A DNA stretch of 64,000 nucleotides from Carnobacterium divergens DSM 20623 (GTDB lineage: Bacteria; Bacillota; Bacilli; Lactobacillales; Carnobacteriaceae): assembly GCF_000744255.1 (NCBI RefSeq), contig NZ_JQLO01000001.1:1302001-1366000 (forward strand), read 5' to 3'. Each line of letters begins with the position of its first letter. Position 1 is the stretch's first letter. A program made the position numbers and the translations under genes. Positions 45,281-55,044 of this stretch are shown here, piece by piece. The notes beneath the pieces were generated by a model, which was given only the letters and a program-made list of their open reading frames with translations, was not told the origin of the DNA and searched no databases.

Positions 45281-47407
45281 TTAGTTTAGCTTTTCTTTAA
45301 ATTTATTAAACAGATTTCCCGACTTTTCTTTAAGGTAAGAAGATCCTTCTTTAAATTTATCGCCCCAATATTTTGCTCCTTTATCAAACTCATCTTTCCA
45401 TTTATCAACAGAACCTTTGTTTTCTTCGGTTACTATATTTTGAGCACTTTCAGTATTAAACTTAGTCAGTGGAGTCAGAGGTAAAATATTGGCCATCTCT
45501 GATCTAAACAGTGGTGCAACGCCCTCTTCACTTAATCCTTGCAAGTAATGTTCTTCATCTGTTTTATCGTATCCAATCCATGTTGAAAGAACGATATCAG
45601 GAGTATACCCTACGATCCATTGATCTTTTGTTCCATTTTTTTCACCAAAGGTTAATTCGGTGCTTCCTGTTTTGCCGGCAATTGTGTAACCATTTGGCAA
45701 GGCATTTTGTCCTGTCCCATCGTTAAAAACACCCATCAACATACTCGTCATATCTTTAGCAACTTCTGGGGTTGTCACAGTTGTCATTTTAGGGTCTTGA
45801 TTGTCAACGACTACCGCTCCTGTTGCATCTACAATTTTAGTGATTAAATGGCCGTCTGCGCGCTTGCCTTCATTTGCAAAGGTTGTATAAGCGCTGGCCA
45901 TTTGAAGAGGTGAGACTCCTTTTGTAAGTCCTCCTAACGCTAACCCTAGGTAGCGGTCATCTTCAGTTAACGGAATCCCAAATTTTTCTACCTTATTATA
46001 GCCTTTGTCTACGCCGATTTCATCTAGTAACCAGACTGCAGGTGCGTTGATACTGTTGGCTACGGCTTGATACATTGGAACCTCCCCTAAATAAACGTCG
46101 TTGTAATTTTGCGGTGTATAATGGTCAGATCCATAAGAATCTTTCTCGTCTTTTAACATAGAATCTATTTTATACCCTGATTCCAAAGCCGGTGTGTATA
46201 CAGCTAATGGTTTCATGATCGAACCTGGCTGTACACGAATTTGAGTTGCCCGGTTGTACCCTCTAAAGACATGTTCTCCTCGACCTCCAACTAACGCATA
46301 AACACCACCATTTTTAGGATTCATTGCAACTGAACCACTTTGAACAAGTGTCCCATCTGCTGAATATTGGAACAAGTTGTTATTTTGATAGGTTAACTCC
46401 ATTTTTTGCTGATAGTCTTGATTTAAAGCGGTGTATATTTTATACCCTTTGTTCATAATGTCTTCTTCTTTTAGATCATACTTGTTAACTGCTTCATCAA
46501 TCACTGCATCAAAGTAATATTTATAGCGATAACCATCAGTGGGATTGTAAGTATCTTCCAATAATAATGGTAAATTTTTAGCTTCTGTTGCTTCTTCTTT
46601 AGTTATTTTTTGATTGTCTGCCATTAGGTCTAAAATCAAATTTCGACGTTCAATTGAATGATCCATATGATCAATTGGATTGTAGTAACTTGGTGATTTT
46701 AAAATAGCCGCAATTGAAGCTGCTTCAGTTGTTGTGATTTCAGAAGCATGTTTGCCGTAATATTTTTGAGCAGCATCTTCCACACCCCACACACCATTTC
46801 CAAAGTAGGCATTATTTAAATACATTTCTAGAATATCTTGTTTGCTGTATTTTTTTTCAATTTCAACAGCTAAAAAAAGTTCTTGTGCTTTTCTAGTCAA
46901 TGTTTGATTTTGAGATAAGAAAGCATTTTTTGCCAATTGTTGCGTCAAGGTACTTCCCCCACCCACAACGTTTCCTCGATTTACTACATACCCAACAGCT
47001 GCTCTAGCAATTCCTCGCACATCAAATCCGCCATGTTGATAAAATCGTTTGTCTTCTGTTGAAATAACAGCATCTTGAATTGCAGGTGCAATCTTATCTA
47101 ACGTAACGAAACTGCCTTTTTGAGCATAGAGGCTTCCTGCTTCTTCCCCTTTTTCATCATAAACTTTAGTAGTCTGCTCTAAACCTGCTTTTAAGGATTC
47201 TACATTCGCTGACTTCGCTAAATAAAGCAAATAAATGCTCGTTACTAATACTACAACTAATAATGCCAACAAAAATATTTTATGAATATGGTATTTTTTC
47301 CAAATACGTTTTCTTGTATGATGGATTTTAATTAGATAGGGTTTTAGCCATTTCCAAAAAACTGCTAAACCCTGTTTTAACTTTTCAAAAAAAGTCGGTT
47401 CATTCAT
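45281..47407 (-). CDS. Class A penicillin-binding protein (PBP1A type)
   Basis: Bifunctional peptidoglycan glycosyltransferase/transpeptidase, 708 aa. One N-terminal TM segment (about 43-65). Glycosyltransferase domain with EDKRFYQHGGFD and GGGSTLTQQLAKN. Transpeptidase triad: SxxK in GSIMKP near 397, SxN in ANSINAP near 453, and KTG in AGKTGSTEL near 575. The short C-terminal tail is Lys/Glu-rich. ATG at 47407 follows AAGGATG. No clear terminator is visible after the stop. Confidence 0.96.
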   Translation of the reverse strand: MNEPTFFEKLKQGLAVFWKWLKPYLIKIHHTRKRIWKKYHIHKIFLLALLVVVLVTSIYLLYLAKSANVESLKAGLEQTTKVYDEKGEEAGSLYAQKGSFVTLDKIAPAIQDAVISTEDKRFYQHGGFDVRGIARAAVGYVVNRGNVVGGGSTLTQQLAKNAFLSQNQTLTRKAQELFLAVEIEKKYSKQDILEMYLNNAYFGNGVWGVEDAAQKYYGKHASEITTTEAASIAAILKSPSYYNPIDHMDHSIERRNLILDLMADNQKITKEEATEAKNLPLLLEDTYNPTDGYRYKYYFDAVIDEAVNKYDLKEEDIMNKGYKIYTALNQDYQQKMELTYQNNNLFQYSADGTLVQSGSVAMNPKNGGVYALVGGRGEHVFRGYNRATQIRVQPGSIMKPLAVYTPALESGYKIDSMLKDEKDSYGSDHYTPQNYNDVYLGEVPMYQAVANSINAPAVWLLDEIGVDKGYNKVEKFGIPLTEDDRYLGLALGGLTKGVSPLQMASAYTTFANEGKRADGHLITKIVDATGAVVVDNQDPKMTTVTTPEVAKDMTSMLMGVFNDGTGQNALPNGYTIAGKTGSTELTFGEKNGTKDQWIVGYTPDIVLSTWIGYDKTDEEHYLQGLSEEGVAPLFRSEMANILPLTPLTKFNTESAQNIVTEENKGSVDKWKDEFDKGAKYWGDKFKEGSSYLKEKSGNLFNKFKEKLN

Positions 47408-47588
47408 GTTTGTTCATCCTTTATATGTTCTAAATTTAGTATTCTTGTTCGATTTTAAACTCTTTCTTATTCTACCAAACATCTCTTCAATTATAAATAC
47501 ATCTCAAGTTGGATAGCACTTTTTAAGCTAACTGTTGGTATTTTTTAGATTTTACTTTATAATTCTATCGTAACGGAGTAAAATTAGA

Positions 47589-47770
47589 TTAAAGAGTTTC
47601 TTAAGTTTCTTGCAAATTTTGCTCTTTCCTAATTTAAACTAGAAAAGTGAGGTGAGCCCCTTGGGACAGAAAAACTAACTACATTTCATCTATTTGCTTC
47701 TTTTAGTCTTTTAAAACCACCAATGGTGCGCTTATTTGCTCTTTTTGGTTGTCTTAACTACTTAAAAAGA
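47589..47770 (+). ncRNA. Structured, unassigned leader upstream of the CNNM gene
   Basis: The 420-base gap 47408-47827 has no convincing gene. In it, AAATTAG/AAAGAG (47589-47604) can pair with CTCTTT/CTAATTT (about 47624-47638). A GAGGTGAGCCCCTTGGGAC segment (47648-47666) and a second paired block (AAAACCA ... TGGTTG, with CACC/GGTG inside) follow. This looks like a cis-regulatory RNA leader, perhaps metal-responsive given the downstream gene. I could not match it to the M-box, yybP-ykoY or another known class. Confidence 0.35.
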
Positions 47771-47795
47771 AATCATTCATTACTATTATAACATC

Positions 47796-47830
47796 AAGGA
47801 GGTGGAGTTTACGTTTTTTTACAAAACGTG
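47796..47830 (+). promoter_or_regulatory. Distant Shine-Dalgarno and hairpin before the CNNM start
   Basis: AAGGAGGTG (47796-47804) is nearly a full match to the anti-SD, but the only plausible start, GTG 47828, is 23 bases away. The gap holds a 7-bp hairpin (ACGTTTT and AAAACGT, 47811-47829) that reaches into the start codon. An alternative frame from GTG 47802 ends in TGA overlapping the GTG as GTGA. Confidence 0.5.
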
Positions 47831-49195
47831 AACGCACATTTGTCAGTAGGTACCGGTATGATCATATTTTTTATTATTTTAGCCATTGCAGCTTTATTTG
47901 TAATGTCTGAATTTGTCTTAGTTCGGATCCGTCCAACAAGACTGGATTTTTTAATTGAAAATGGCAACAAAAATGCGATTTTATTAAAAAAAATGACAAA
48001 ACATTTAGACACGTATTTATCCGCAACACAATTAGGCGTCACTATCACGTCTCTTGCCTTAGGTTGGTTAGGTGACCCTACATTTAAAAAGTTATTTGAT
48101 ACTCTATTTAGCACTATCGATATGCCTTCCTCGGTTTCGAGTATTTTGTCGATCATCGTTTCTTTTTCACTTTTAACTTTTGTTCAAGTGATTGTTGGAG
48201 AGCTCGTCCCAAAAAACTTTGCCATCAATAAAACTGAAAAAATTGGTTTATTAATTGCTCGTCCATTACAAGTTTGGTATCGTTTAATGTACCCGATTGT
48301 CTTTGTTTTAAATGGCGTAGCTAATGGAATTTCTCGTTCATTTGGCTTGAAAAGTGTTAGTGAATCAGATGAAAGTGTTTCTGAAGAAGAATTGCGAATT
48401 ATCATGAGCGAAAGCTTAAAAAGTGGTGAAATCAATCGCGATGAGTATCAATTTGTTGAAAATGTATTTGCTTTTGACAATCGAATGAGTCGAGAAATTA
48501 TGGTTCCCAGAACTGAAATGGTTACTGTTTCAACGGAAATGTCCTTGAAAGAAATCAGTGAGTTAGTTCGAACAGAACGTTACACTCGCTATCCTGTAAT
48601 TGAAAATGGCGATAAGGATTCTGTGATTGGCGTCATTAATACAAAAGAAATTTTCGCAGCCTATGTCAATTACGTAGAAGCTGGTATTTCTGAAAAATTT
48701 AATATTAATAAGTATGTCCGTCCTGTTATTTCTGTTATTGAAACGATTCCGATTAAAGAAATTTTAGTTAAAATGCAGAAAGAACGAAATCAAGTCGCTA
48801 TTCTAGTTGATGAGTACGGGGGCACAAGTGGGATGATTTCGATTGAAGATATCGTAGAAGAAATTGTTGGCGATATCAATGACGATTATGAAACTTCAGA
48901 AGAAGCTGAAATTAGAAAAATTGACGATCATCACTACATTGTGAGTGGAAGAATGTTAATTGATGAGATCAACGAATTATTCGGGCTTTCAATTGAAGAA
49001 GATAATGTGGACACGATTGGTGGCTGGATGATGAATGAAAAATATGACATTCAAGAAGGCGACTCTTTAGTCAGTGGAGACTATGTATTTACCGTTATCA
49101 AATCTGCTAAAAGTACGATTGAAACGATTGAAATTAGCCATAAAGAATTAGAAGAACCTTTAACCGAAGTTGAAGTAGAATCTACTGAAGCGTAA
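47828..49195 (+). CDS. CNNM/HlyC-type transporter with CBS pair
   Basis: 455 aa membrane protein of the CNNM (DUF21) family, linked to magnesium or other divalent cation export. Residues about 10-190 form the DUF21 membrane domain (FIILAIAALFVMSEFVLVRIRP first); then a CBS pair (about 205-330: REIMVPRTEMVTV, QVAILVDEYGGTSGMI) and a C-terminal CorC/HlyC domain ending in an acidic tail. The GTG start gives an N-terminus of family-like length; no ATG or TTG fits better. The leader and ribosome-binding site are unusual. Confidence 0.9.
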   Translation: MNAHLSVGTGMIIFFIILAIAALFVMSEFVLVRIRPTRLDFLIENGNKNAILLKKMTKHLDTYLSATQLGVTITSLALGWLGDPTFKKLFDTLFSTIDMPSSVSSILSIIVSFSLLTFVQVIVGELVPKNFAINKTEKIGLLIARPLQVWYRLMYPIVFVLNGVANGISRSFGLKSVSESDESVSEEELRIIMSESLKSGEINRDEYQFVENVFAFDNRMSREIMVPRTEMVTVSTEMSLKEISELVRTERYTRYPVIENGDKDSVIGVINTKEIFAAYVNYVEAGISEKFNINKYVRPVISVIETIPIKEILVKMQKERNQVAILVDEYGGTSGMISIEDIVEEIVGDINDDYETSEEAEIRKIDDHHYIVSGRMLIDEINELFGLSIEEDNVDTIGGWMMNEKYDIQEGDSLVSGDYVFTVIKSAKSTIETIEISHKELEEPLTEVEVESTEA

Positions 49196-49200
49196 ATAAA

Positions 49201-49238
49201 AGAGAGCATCTTGAACAAACTCGTTCAAGATGCTCTCT
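49201..49238. terminator. Bidirectional terminator between the CNNM and aldo/keto reductase genes
   Basis: A perfect 16-bp stem (AGAGAGCATCTTGAAC with its complement, loop AAACTC). A T tract follows on the plus strand and TTTTATTTA on the minus strand. Confidence 0.92.
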
Positions 49239-49240
49239 TT

Positions 49241-50101
49241 TTAATTTGGTCTAATAGAAGATTCTAGTAAGAATGCTTCGTCATCAGGATCTTTAGCATA
49301 ACGAGTGCCGGTATTTAATGTAGCAATTTCTGCCATATCTTCTTTTGTTAATGAGAAATCAAAAATAGCTGCATTTTCACGAATACGATGTGGCGTCACT
49401 GATTTTGGAATCACCACAACACCGCGTTCAAGGTGCCAACGTAAAATAATTTGTGCCGCTGTTTTATTGTATTTTTCTCCCAATTTTACTAGGACTGGAT
49501 TGTTTAATAAATCATTTTTCCCTTGACCTAGCGGGCCCCATGCTTCATGGACAATCCCGTGTTTTTTCATAAAGTCATGTAGTTCGTTTTGTGGAAACTC
49601 AGGGTGTGTTTCAATTTGATTAATCATTGGCGTGATCGTTGAATGAGCCATCAAATCTTCAAGATGATGAATTTGGAAATTAGAAACCCCGATTGCTTTA
49701 ATTTTCCCTTCATTGTACAGCTCTTCCATTGCTTTCCAAGTTTCAATGTAATGAGGTGACGCCCAATGAATTAAATATAAATCAAGATAATCTACACCTA
49801 GTCGGTCAATACTCGCTTGAAAAGCTGCTTTTGTTTCTTCATATCCATGGTCGTAATTCCAAACTTTTGATGTAATGAAAATTTCTTCTCTTGGAATTTC
49901 TAAGCCTTTTAAGGCTTCCCCAACATATTGTTCATTTCCATATATCATTGCTGTATCTACATGGCGATAACCATCTAAAACAGCCGTCATCACTGCTTGA
50001 ATCAATTCATTTTCTTCTTTTACAAGAAATACTCCTAAGCCTAGCTGAGGAATCTTAACACCATTTGCAAGCGTAATACTTTGAGTTAATGCTTTTTCCA
50101 T
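49241..50101 (-). CDS. Aldo/keto reductase
   Basis: NADPH-dependent carbonyl reductase, 286 aa TIM barrel. The catalytic tetrad is present: Asp and Tyr in DTAMIYGNE near 52-58, Lys in TSKVWNYDHG near 83, His in LIHWASP near 116. Cofactor-binding IPKSVTPHRIREN lies near 235-247. Close to 2,5-diketo-gluconate-reductase/glyoxal-reductase-type enzymes; physiological substrate unknown. ATG 50101 follows AAAGGAG; 12 upstream in-frame codons have no good site. Monocistronic. Confidence 0.93.
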   Translation of the reverse strand: MEKALTQSITLANGVKIPQLGLGVFLVKEENELIQAVMTAVLDGYRHVDTAMIYGNEQYVGEALKGLEIPREEIFITSKVWNYDHGYEETKAAFQASIDRLGVDYLDLYLIHWASPHYIETWKAMEELYNEGKIKAIGVSNFQIHHLEDLMAHSTITPMINQIETHPEFPQNELHDFMKKHGIVHEAWGPLGQGKNDLLNNPVLVKLGEKYNKTAAQIILRWHLERGVVVIPKSVTPHRIRENAAIFDFSLTKEDMAEIATLNTGTRYAKDPDDEAFLLESSIRPN

Positions 50102-50180
50102 TAAATTCTTCACTCCTTTGGGTTCATTAGATAGCACGTCGACTATCTTATTCTCTTAGTTTAACGTAAAAGATTGAAAC

Positions 50181-51716
50181 TTACAAAAAAGAAGCATCTA
50201 AATCAGATTGACCGTTGAAAAAAGTTTTTAAGACTTCTTTTAATCTAGCAATAGCTCCCAGTTCATCATTTTCCATTGTCAGAACAAGTAGCGGTTCATG
50301 CAAACTGAGACGTAAAATAAACCAACCTTCGCCAAAAACGCCAGTCGTGTTCACTCGGACACCTTCAAAATTTTGCGGTTCTATTGTTAAGTCTGGCGTT
50401 TCTCGAATAAAATCACGAAAATCCTCCAGAACATTCGCACCAATTAAAGCAACATCTTCGCCTTCAATTTTAAAGCGAACTTCCTCAGTCTCGACAGGTT
50501 GTTTTAAATTGCTGATTAAATCACTTAGCGTTTTTCCAACTTTTTTTAATTTTGCATCTGCAATTAATAACTTCGCAATCAAAAAGGCCCCATCATCTAA
50601 AAAATAATTCTCTTTCAGGGCAGCATGTCCACTTGTTTCAATCGCAAGACTTGTTGGAATGCCTTCTTTATTCAAGGCTATGCCTTTATTGATTACATTA
50701 CGGTAACCTGTGATATAACGGTTTTGTCTACCACCTAATGCTTCAATAAACGTTTTTAAATGTTCTGAAGTTGCTGAATTTGTTACAATCGTCGTTCCCG
50801 GGTTTTCTTCAATTAAGATAGCTGAAATCAGTCCAATTAAGTTGTTTCGATTGATTGGTTCGCCATTACTGGAAACGATCGCAGAACGATCAACATCCGT
50901 ATCAAAAATAATGCCTAAATCTGCACGATTCGTTAAAACAGCGGTTTGAATACTCTTCATTGCTTCTTTGTTATCTGGATTAGGCACATGATTAGGAAAA
51001 TGACCATCTGGTTCTAAATATTGGCTGCCAGAAGTTGTGGCTCCTAACGGCTCTAAGACAGCGGTTGCAAAAAATCCACCTGCGCCATTTCCTGCATCTA
51101 CAACAATATGTCGTCCTTTTAAAGGTTCGTTGTAATGCTCTGGATCGTTAATCCCTTGACGAATTTTATCAACTAAATCTGCTGCATAATCTTTTAACAA
51201 ATAACGAGGTACTACTGAGCCTGACATATTTCCCCAATAGACATAGCTCCAATCCGCGTGTTCTAACATAAACTGAATATCTTCGTGCTCTGCTCCTCCA
51301 TCTTTTGTAAAAAACTTCAATCCATTGTACTGAAAGGGTAAATGGCTTGCGGTAATCATAATCGCTGCATCACAATCATATTCAATATATTGAGTTGCCA
51401 TAAACATGGCTGGTGTCGTTGCCAGTCCAACATCAATAACTTCAAAATTAGCATTAACTAGCCCTTCAATTAAAGCGCTTTTAATTCGTTCACTAGACAA
51501 GCGACTGTCGTGTCCCACTGCAATTCTTAGCGGATAATGCGGGTCATCCACGGCTAACTTTTTAACTTCCTTTAGCCAAAAAGCAAACCCATAGGCTATT
51601 CGTTCAATTCGATCATTCGTTAATGTAACAACTTGGTTAGGGGTCTCCAAAGCGACCCCTCTTACATCAGAACCGTTTTGTAATTCGGTTAATACAGGAA
51701 TTGTTGATTCATTCAT
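50181..51716 (-). CDS. Phosphomannomutase/phosphoglucomutase family protein
   Basis: 511 aa alpha-D-phosphohexomutase. Substrate-phosphate Ser in MITASHLPFQYNG near 138, metal loop FDTDVDRSA near 268, sugar-binding ETSGHAALKENYFLDDGAF near 360, C-terminal phosphate-binding domain with RVNTTGVFGEGWFILR. ATG follows GAGGAC. It is 45 bases downstream of argR with no proper terminator between, so they may be co-transcribed. Whether it prefers mannose- or glucose-phosphates is not evident. Confidence 0.92.
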   Translation of the reverse strand: MNESTIPVLTELQNGSDVRGVALETPNQVVTLTNDRIERIAYGFAFWLKEVKKLAVDDPHYPLRIAVGHDSRLSSERIKSALIEGLVNANFEVIDVGLATTPAMFMATQYIEYDCDAAIMITASHLPFQYNGLKFFTKDGGAEHEDIQFMLEHADWSYVYWGNMSGSVVPRYLLKDYAADLVDKIRQGINDPEHYNEPLKGRHIVVDAGNGAGGFFATAVLEPLGATTSGSQYLEPDGHFPNHVPNPDNKEAMKSIQTAVLTNRADLGIIFDTDVDRSAIVSSNGEPINRNNLIGLISAILIEENPGTTIVTNSATSEHLKTFIEALGGRQNRYITGYRNVINKGIALNKEGIPTSLAIETSGHAALKENYFLDDGAFLIAKLLIADAKLKKVGKTLSDLISNLKQPVETEEVRFKIEGEDVALIGANVLEDFRDFIRETPDLTIEPQNFEGVRVNTTGVFGEGWFILRLSLHEPLLVLTMENDELGAIARLKEVLKTFFNGQSDLDASFL

Positions 51717-51761
51717 AGATAGATGTCCTCCTTAGCAATTGAGCTTTTTTAACAACTTCTC

Positions 51762-52217
51762 TTAAAAAGAAGTCCATTTACTAAAATAATCGTATAACTT
51801 TTTAGCATCTTCTTGATCTTTTGAAATAATCAAAACGGTATCGTTCCCGCCAACGGTTCCTACCATTTCAGGAAAATCAATGGCATCTAATAATGCTGCA
51901 ATCACATGGGCATTTCCAGGGATGGTCATAACGATTGTCATAAATTCAACTCTTGTTAATTTGATTACCACTTCTCCAATCGTTTGCTCCAATTTTTCTT
52001 CTTCTGACATTTTATTATGTTGGAAAATCGTGTATTTAACATTTCCATTTGCAGAGTTGGTTTTAACTAAATTCATCTCTTTGATGTCTCTTGAAATCGT
52101 CGCTTGAGTAGCTTCTACACCTTCTTCTTTTAAATAATGAAGCAATTCTTCTTGTGTTGAAATCGCATGGTTGTTAATAATTTGTTTAATAATCATTTGT
52201 CGGCTTGATTTTTTCAT
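51762..52217 (-). CDS. argR: Arginine repressor ArgR
   Basis: Arginine-dependent hexameric regulator of arginine synthesis and breakdown. About 151 aa. N-terminal winged helix (SSRQMIIKQIINNHAISTQ ... ATQATISRDIKEM), C-terminal arginine-binding and trimerisation part with MVGTVGGNDTVLII near 125. ATG 52217 lies behind AAAGGAGGGG. It is divergent from the T-box-controlled argS and on the same contig stretch as the ADI operon, which ArgR-type proteins regulate in many lactic acid bacteria. Confidence 0.96.
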   Translation of the reverse strand: MKKSSRQMIIKQIINNHAISTQEELLHYLKEEGVEATQATISRDIKEMNLVKTNSANGNVKYTIFQHNKMSEEEKLEQTIGEVVIKLTRVEFMTIVMTIPGNAHVIAALLDAIDFPEMVGTVGGNDTVLIISKDQEDAKKLYDYFSKWTSF

Positions 52218-52362
52218 AATGATAAACCCCTCCTTTATTTTCTCTCCTTTTTTATTATACCAAAACAAAGCTCATTCTGCTTTTATTTCCCACTAACTTT
52301 TCATTAAATAGTCAAAAATAACATATTTTAGTAAGATAATGATAGAATTCCGACGGGTTATT

Positions 52363-52371
52363 TGTTATACT
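52363..52371 (+). promoter_or_regulatory. Extended -10 promoter of the argS T-box
   Basis: TGTTATACT (52363-52371) is an extended -10 element directly upstream of the T-box leader. The -35 is weak. Confidence 0.6.
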
Positions 52372-52377
52372 GATAGC

Positions 52378-52641
52378 AAGTTCATATCACTTTTGTTGAA
52401 GAAGAGAGTACTTTTTTAGGGAGTTTTTAGCGAGTTGGGACAGTGAAAGCCAATAACGAAGCAAAAAAGGAAGCGCACTTTGGAAAAAATAATTTGAAAT
52501 TAGAGTAGAATTATTCGGATTTGTTATCCGTTATCAGTAAACAAGCGGTTTGTGCCTTTATGGTATAAACAATTAGAGTGGTACCGCGGGATAATACCTC
52601 GTCTCTTTTTTGACATAAGTCAAAATTGGGCGTTTTTTTTA
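52378..52641 (+). ncRNA. T-box riboswitch of argS
   Basis: The T-box core AGAGTGGTACCGCGG is at 52575-52589. Stem I carries GAGAGTA near 52404 and GTTGGGACAGTGAAAGCC further on. A CGC triplet followed by A (52474-52476) is a good candidate arginine specifier. The terminator side ends with a TGAC/GTCA hairpin and T8 near 52633-52640. The leader should let argS be read when tRNA-Arg is uncharged. Confidence 0.92.
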
Positions 52642-52694
52642 TGCTCTTTTTTCCAAAATTGATTGATAAATAGACACATTAGGAGGAATTTAAC

Positions 52695-54386
52695 ATGGAT
52701 TACAAATTAATTATCGCTGAAACGTTACAAGATCAAATTGGCGACACTTTAACAACTGAAGAAATTTATACCTTGTTAGAAAAACCAAAATCAGTGGATC
52801 ATGGTGACGTTGCGTTCCCAACTTTTTCATTGGCCAAAGTTTTCCGTAAAGCACCACAACAAATTGCAACAGACTTAGGTGAAAAAATCAGCAATCCAAT
52901 TATTGCTAAAGTAGAGGTTGTTGGACCTTACTTAAATTTCTTTTTAAATAAAGAAATCGTAAGTGACACTATTTTAAAAACAGTCCTTGAAGAAGGTGCT
53001 CACTACGGCGACCAACAAATTGGACATGGTGAAAGTATTCCAATCGATATGTCTTCTCCTAATATTGCAAAACCTATTTCAATGGGTCACTTGCGTTCAA
53101 CAGTAATTGGGAATTCCATCGCTGAAATTGTACGCAAAGTTGGATTTAAACCCATTAAAATTAATCACCTTGGCGACTGGGGGACTCAATTTGGGAAATT
53201 AATTGTTGCCTACAAACTCTGGGGTTCTGAGGAAAAAGTTAAAGCTGAACCAATCAATGAATTATTGCGTTTATATGTAAAATTCCACGAAGTTGCTGAA
53301 ACTCAACCTGAATTAGATGACGAAGCTCGTGCTTGGTTTAAAAAACTAGAGGACAATGATGAAGAAGCGGTTGCATTGTGGACTTGGTTTAGAGAAGAAT
53401 CCCTAACTGAATTCAATCATATCTATGATATGTTAGGTATTACATTTGATTCATTTAACGGAGAAGCCTTCTACAACGATAAAATGGAAGAAGTTGTCTC
53501 TATTTTAGAAGAAAAAAATATTTTAAGCGTTGATCGTGGCGCAACGATTGTAGATTTAGAAAAATACAACTTAAATCCTGCCTTAATTCGCAAGTCTGAT
53601 GGTGCAACTCTTTACATCACTCGTGACCTTGCTGCTGCCCTTTATCGTAAACGCAATTACAACTTTGCCAAATCATTGTATGTAGTAGGAAATGAACAAA
53701 GCAATCATTTCAAACAATTAAAAGCTGTTTTAAAAGAAGCTGGCTTTGATTGGGCAGAAGATATGCACCACATTCCGTTTGGTTTAATCACGCAAGGTGG
53801 TAAAAAATTATCTACTCGTAAAGGGAAAATTGTTCTATTAGAAGAAGTATTAAACGAAGCTGTTGCTTCTGCTAACGAACAAATTTCTGCTAAAAATCCA
53901 GATTTAAAAGACAAAGAAAAAGTAGCTGATCAAGTTGGGATTGGAGCGGTTGTCTTCCACGATCTTAAAAATGATCGTTTAAACAACTTTGACTTTACTA
54001 TTGAAGAAGTTGTACGTTTTGAGGGAGAAACAGGGCCTTACGTTCAATACACTAGAGCTCGTGCAATGAGTATTTTACGTAAAGCTAATGTTGAAATAGA
54101 CTTAACTGCCCCACTTGCTTTATCAGATAGCTACAGCTGGGAAGTTGTAAAATTATTACAAGAATATCCAGACACCATTTCAAGAGCATATGAAAAATTT
54201 GAACCATCTGTAATTGCTAAACACGCGATTCACTTGGCACAAGCCTTCAACAAATATTATGCAAATAGCAAAGTTCTTGCTGATGATGCTGAAAAACCAG
54301 CACGTTTAGCTTTAGTTCAAGCAGTTGCAACTATTTTAAAAGAAGATTTACGTTTGCTTGGCGTAGAAGCACCTGACGAAATGTAA
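52695..54386 (+). CDS. argS: Arginine--tRNA ligase
   Basis: 563 aa class I synthetase. N-terminal additional domain (about 1-110), then [19 protein letters not shown] with the HIGH-equivalent HxGH near 130, [27 protein letters not shown] near 375 in the KMSKS position, and the C-terminal anticodon-binding DALR domain. ATG follows TAGGAGG. Controlled by the T-box upstream; terminator shared with the convergent secreted-protein gene. Confidence 0.98.
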   Translation: MDYKLIIAETLQDQIGDTLTTEEIYTLLEKPKSVDHGDVAFPTFSLAKVFRKAPQQIATDLGEKISNPIIAKVEVVGPYLNFFLNKEIVSDTILKTVLEEGAHYGDQQIGHGESIPIDMSSPNIAKPISMGHLRSTVIGNSIAEIVRKVGFKPIKINHLGDWGTQFGKLIVAYKLWGSEEKVKAEPINELLRLYVKFHEVAETQPELDDEARAWFKKLEDNDEEAVALWTWFREESLTEFNHIYDMLGITFDSFNGEAFYNDKMEEVVSILEEKNILSVDRGATIVDLEKYNLNPALIRKSDGATLYITRDLAAALYRKRNYNFAKSLYVVGNEQSNHFKQLKAVLKEAGFDWAEDMHHIPFGLITQGGKKLSTRKGKIVLLEEVLNEAVASANEQISAKNPDLKDKEKVADQVGIGAVVFHDLKNDRLNNFDFTIEEVVRFEGETGPYVQYTRARAMSILRKANVEIDLTAPLALSDSYSWEVVKLLQEYPDTISRAYEKFEPSVIAKHAIHLAQAFNKYYANSKVLADDAEKPARLALVQAVATILKEDLRLLGVEAPDEM

Positions 54387-54389
54387 TAA

Positions 54390-54430
54390 AAAAACTGGCA
54401 GATTCGATAAATACGAATCTGCCAGTTTTT
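54390..54430. terminator. Bidirectional terminator between argS and the secreted-protein gene
   Basis: A 17-bp stem (AAAAACTGGCAGATTCG with its complement, loop ATAAATA) with T tracts on both sides. Confidence 0.93.
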
Positions 54431-54435
54431 TCTTA

Positions 54436-54897
54436 TTAATTCAATTGTTCGATTGTATAGCCGCTAAATGATGACGTTCCGTATGAGCCAAAGCTAATTT
54501 TAGCTGTTTTTGGTCCTTCAATTGATCCTTTTTGTAAGACGAAACTATAGTCAACTGTGTCTTGGTTTGCTAAATCAAAACTTTTCACATCCAAGAGTCC
54601 TCCAAAAATAGTTAACTTTCCTTGTGCTTTTTTCAAAGTAACTTTGTACTTATGATTGATGGGTAATTCAACTGTATTGCCAACTCTTCCATCTGTAACC
54701 GTTAAGCGATTGCCTTTAAATTCGACTTTACTTGACCACATATCAACTAAATGATACTTCGCTAAATTTGGAGTAGATGTCTCAAAGTTGAAGTCCTCCA
54801 CAATTGCCGCTGCTTTTGTTGCTTGATTGTTAACGAATAACCCTCCAACGCTTAAAATAGCCATAAAAAGTACACTTAGTAATAGATTTTTTTTCAC
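54436..54897 (-). CDS. Small secreted protein of unknown function
   Basis: 153 aa. Classic Sec signal peptide (MKKNLLLSVLFMAILSVGG; likely cleavage after NQATKA, about residue 29). The mature part of about 125 aa looks beta-rich, with alternating hydrophobic residues and no cysteines. I recognise no domain. No wall-anchor motif or lipobox. Monocistronic with its own terminator; upstream is a very AT-rich 176-base gap. Possibly a carbohydrate-binding-like or enzyme-inhibitor fold, but that is a guess. Confidence 0.75.
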   Translation of the reverse strand: MKKNLLLSVLFMAILSVGGLFVNNQATKAAAIVEDFNFETSTPNLAKYHLVDMWSSKVEFKGNRLTVTDGRVGNTVELPINHKYKVTLKKAQGKLTIFGGLLDVKSFDLANQDTVDYSFVLQKGSIEGPKTAKISFGSYGTSSFSGYTIEQLN

Positions 54898-55044
54898 TTA
54901 TATCATCCTCTCTCCTTTTGATAATATAACTATATATTATATTTTAAAAAAATAAAAAGATTTATTTACAACTTGCAACGCAATCCATTTTTTTTAGAAC
55001 TAATCTGACTTTTTTTACTACAAATTGGAATTTAAACCAAAAAA

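Noticed and set aside
47408-47827. M-box or yybP-ykoY riboswitch upstream of the CNNM gene
   Set aside because: The characteristic conserved stretches of these classes as I know them do not line up; reported instead as an unassigned structured leader.
51743-51775. Terminator between argR and the phosphomannomutase gene
   Set aside because: The stem (ACTTCT/AGAAGT) has only 6 bp and no T run follows on the minus strand, so read-through is more likely.
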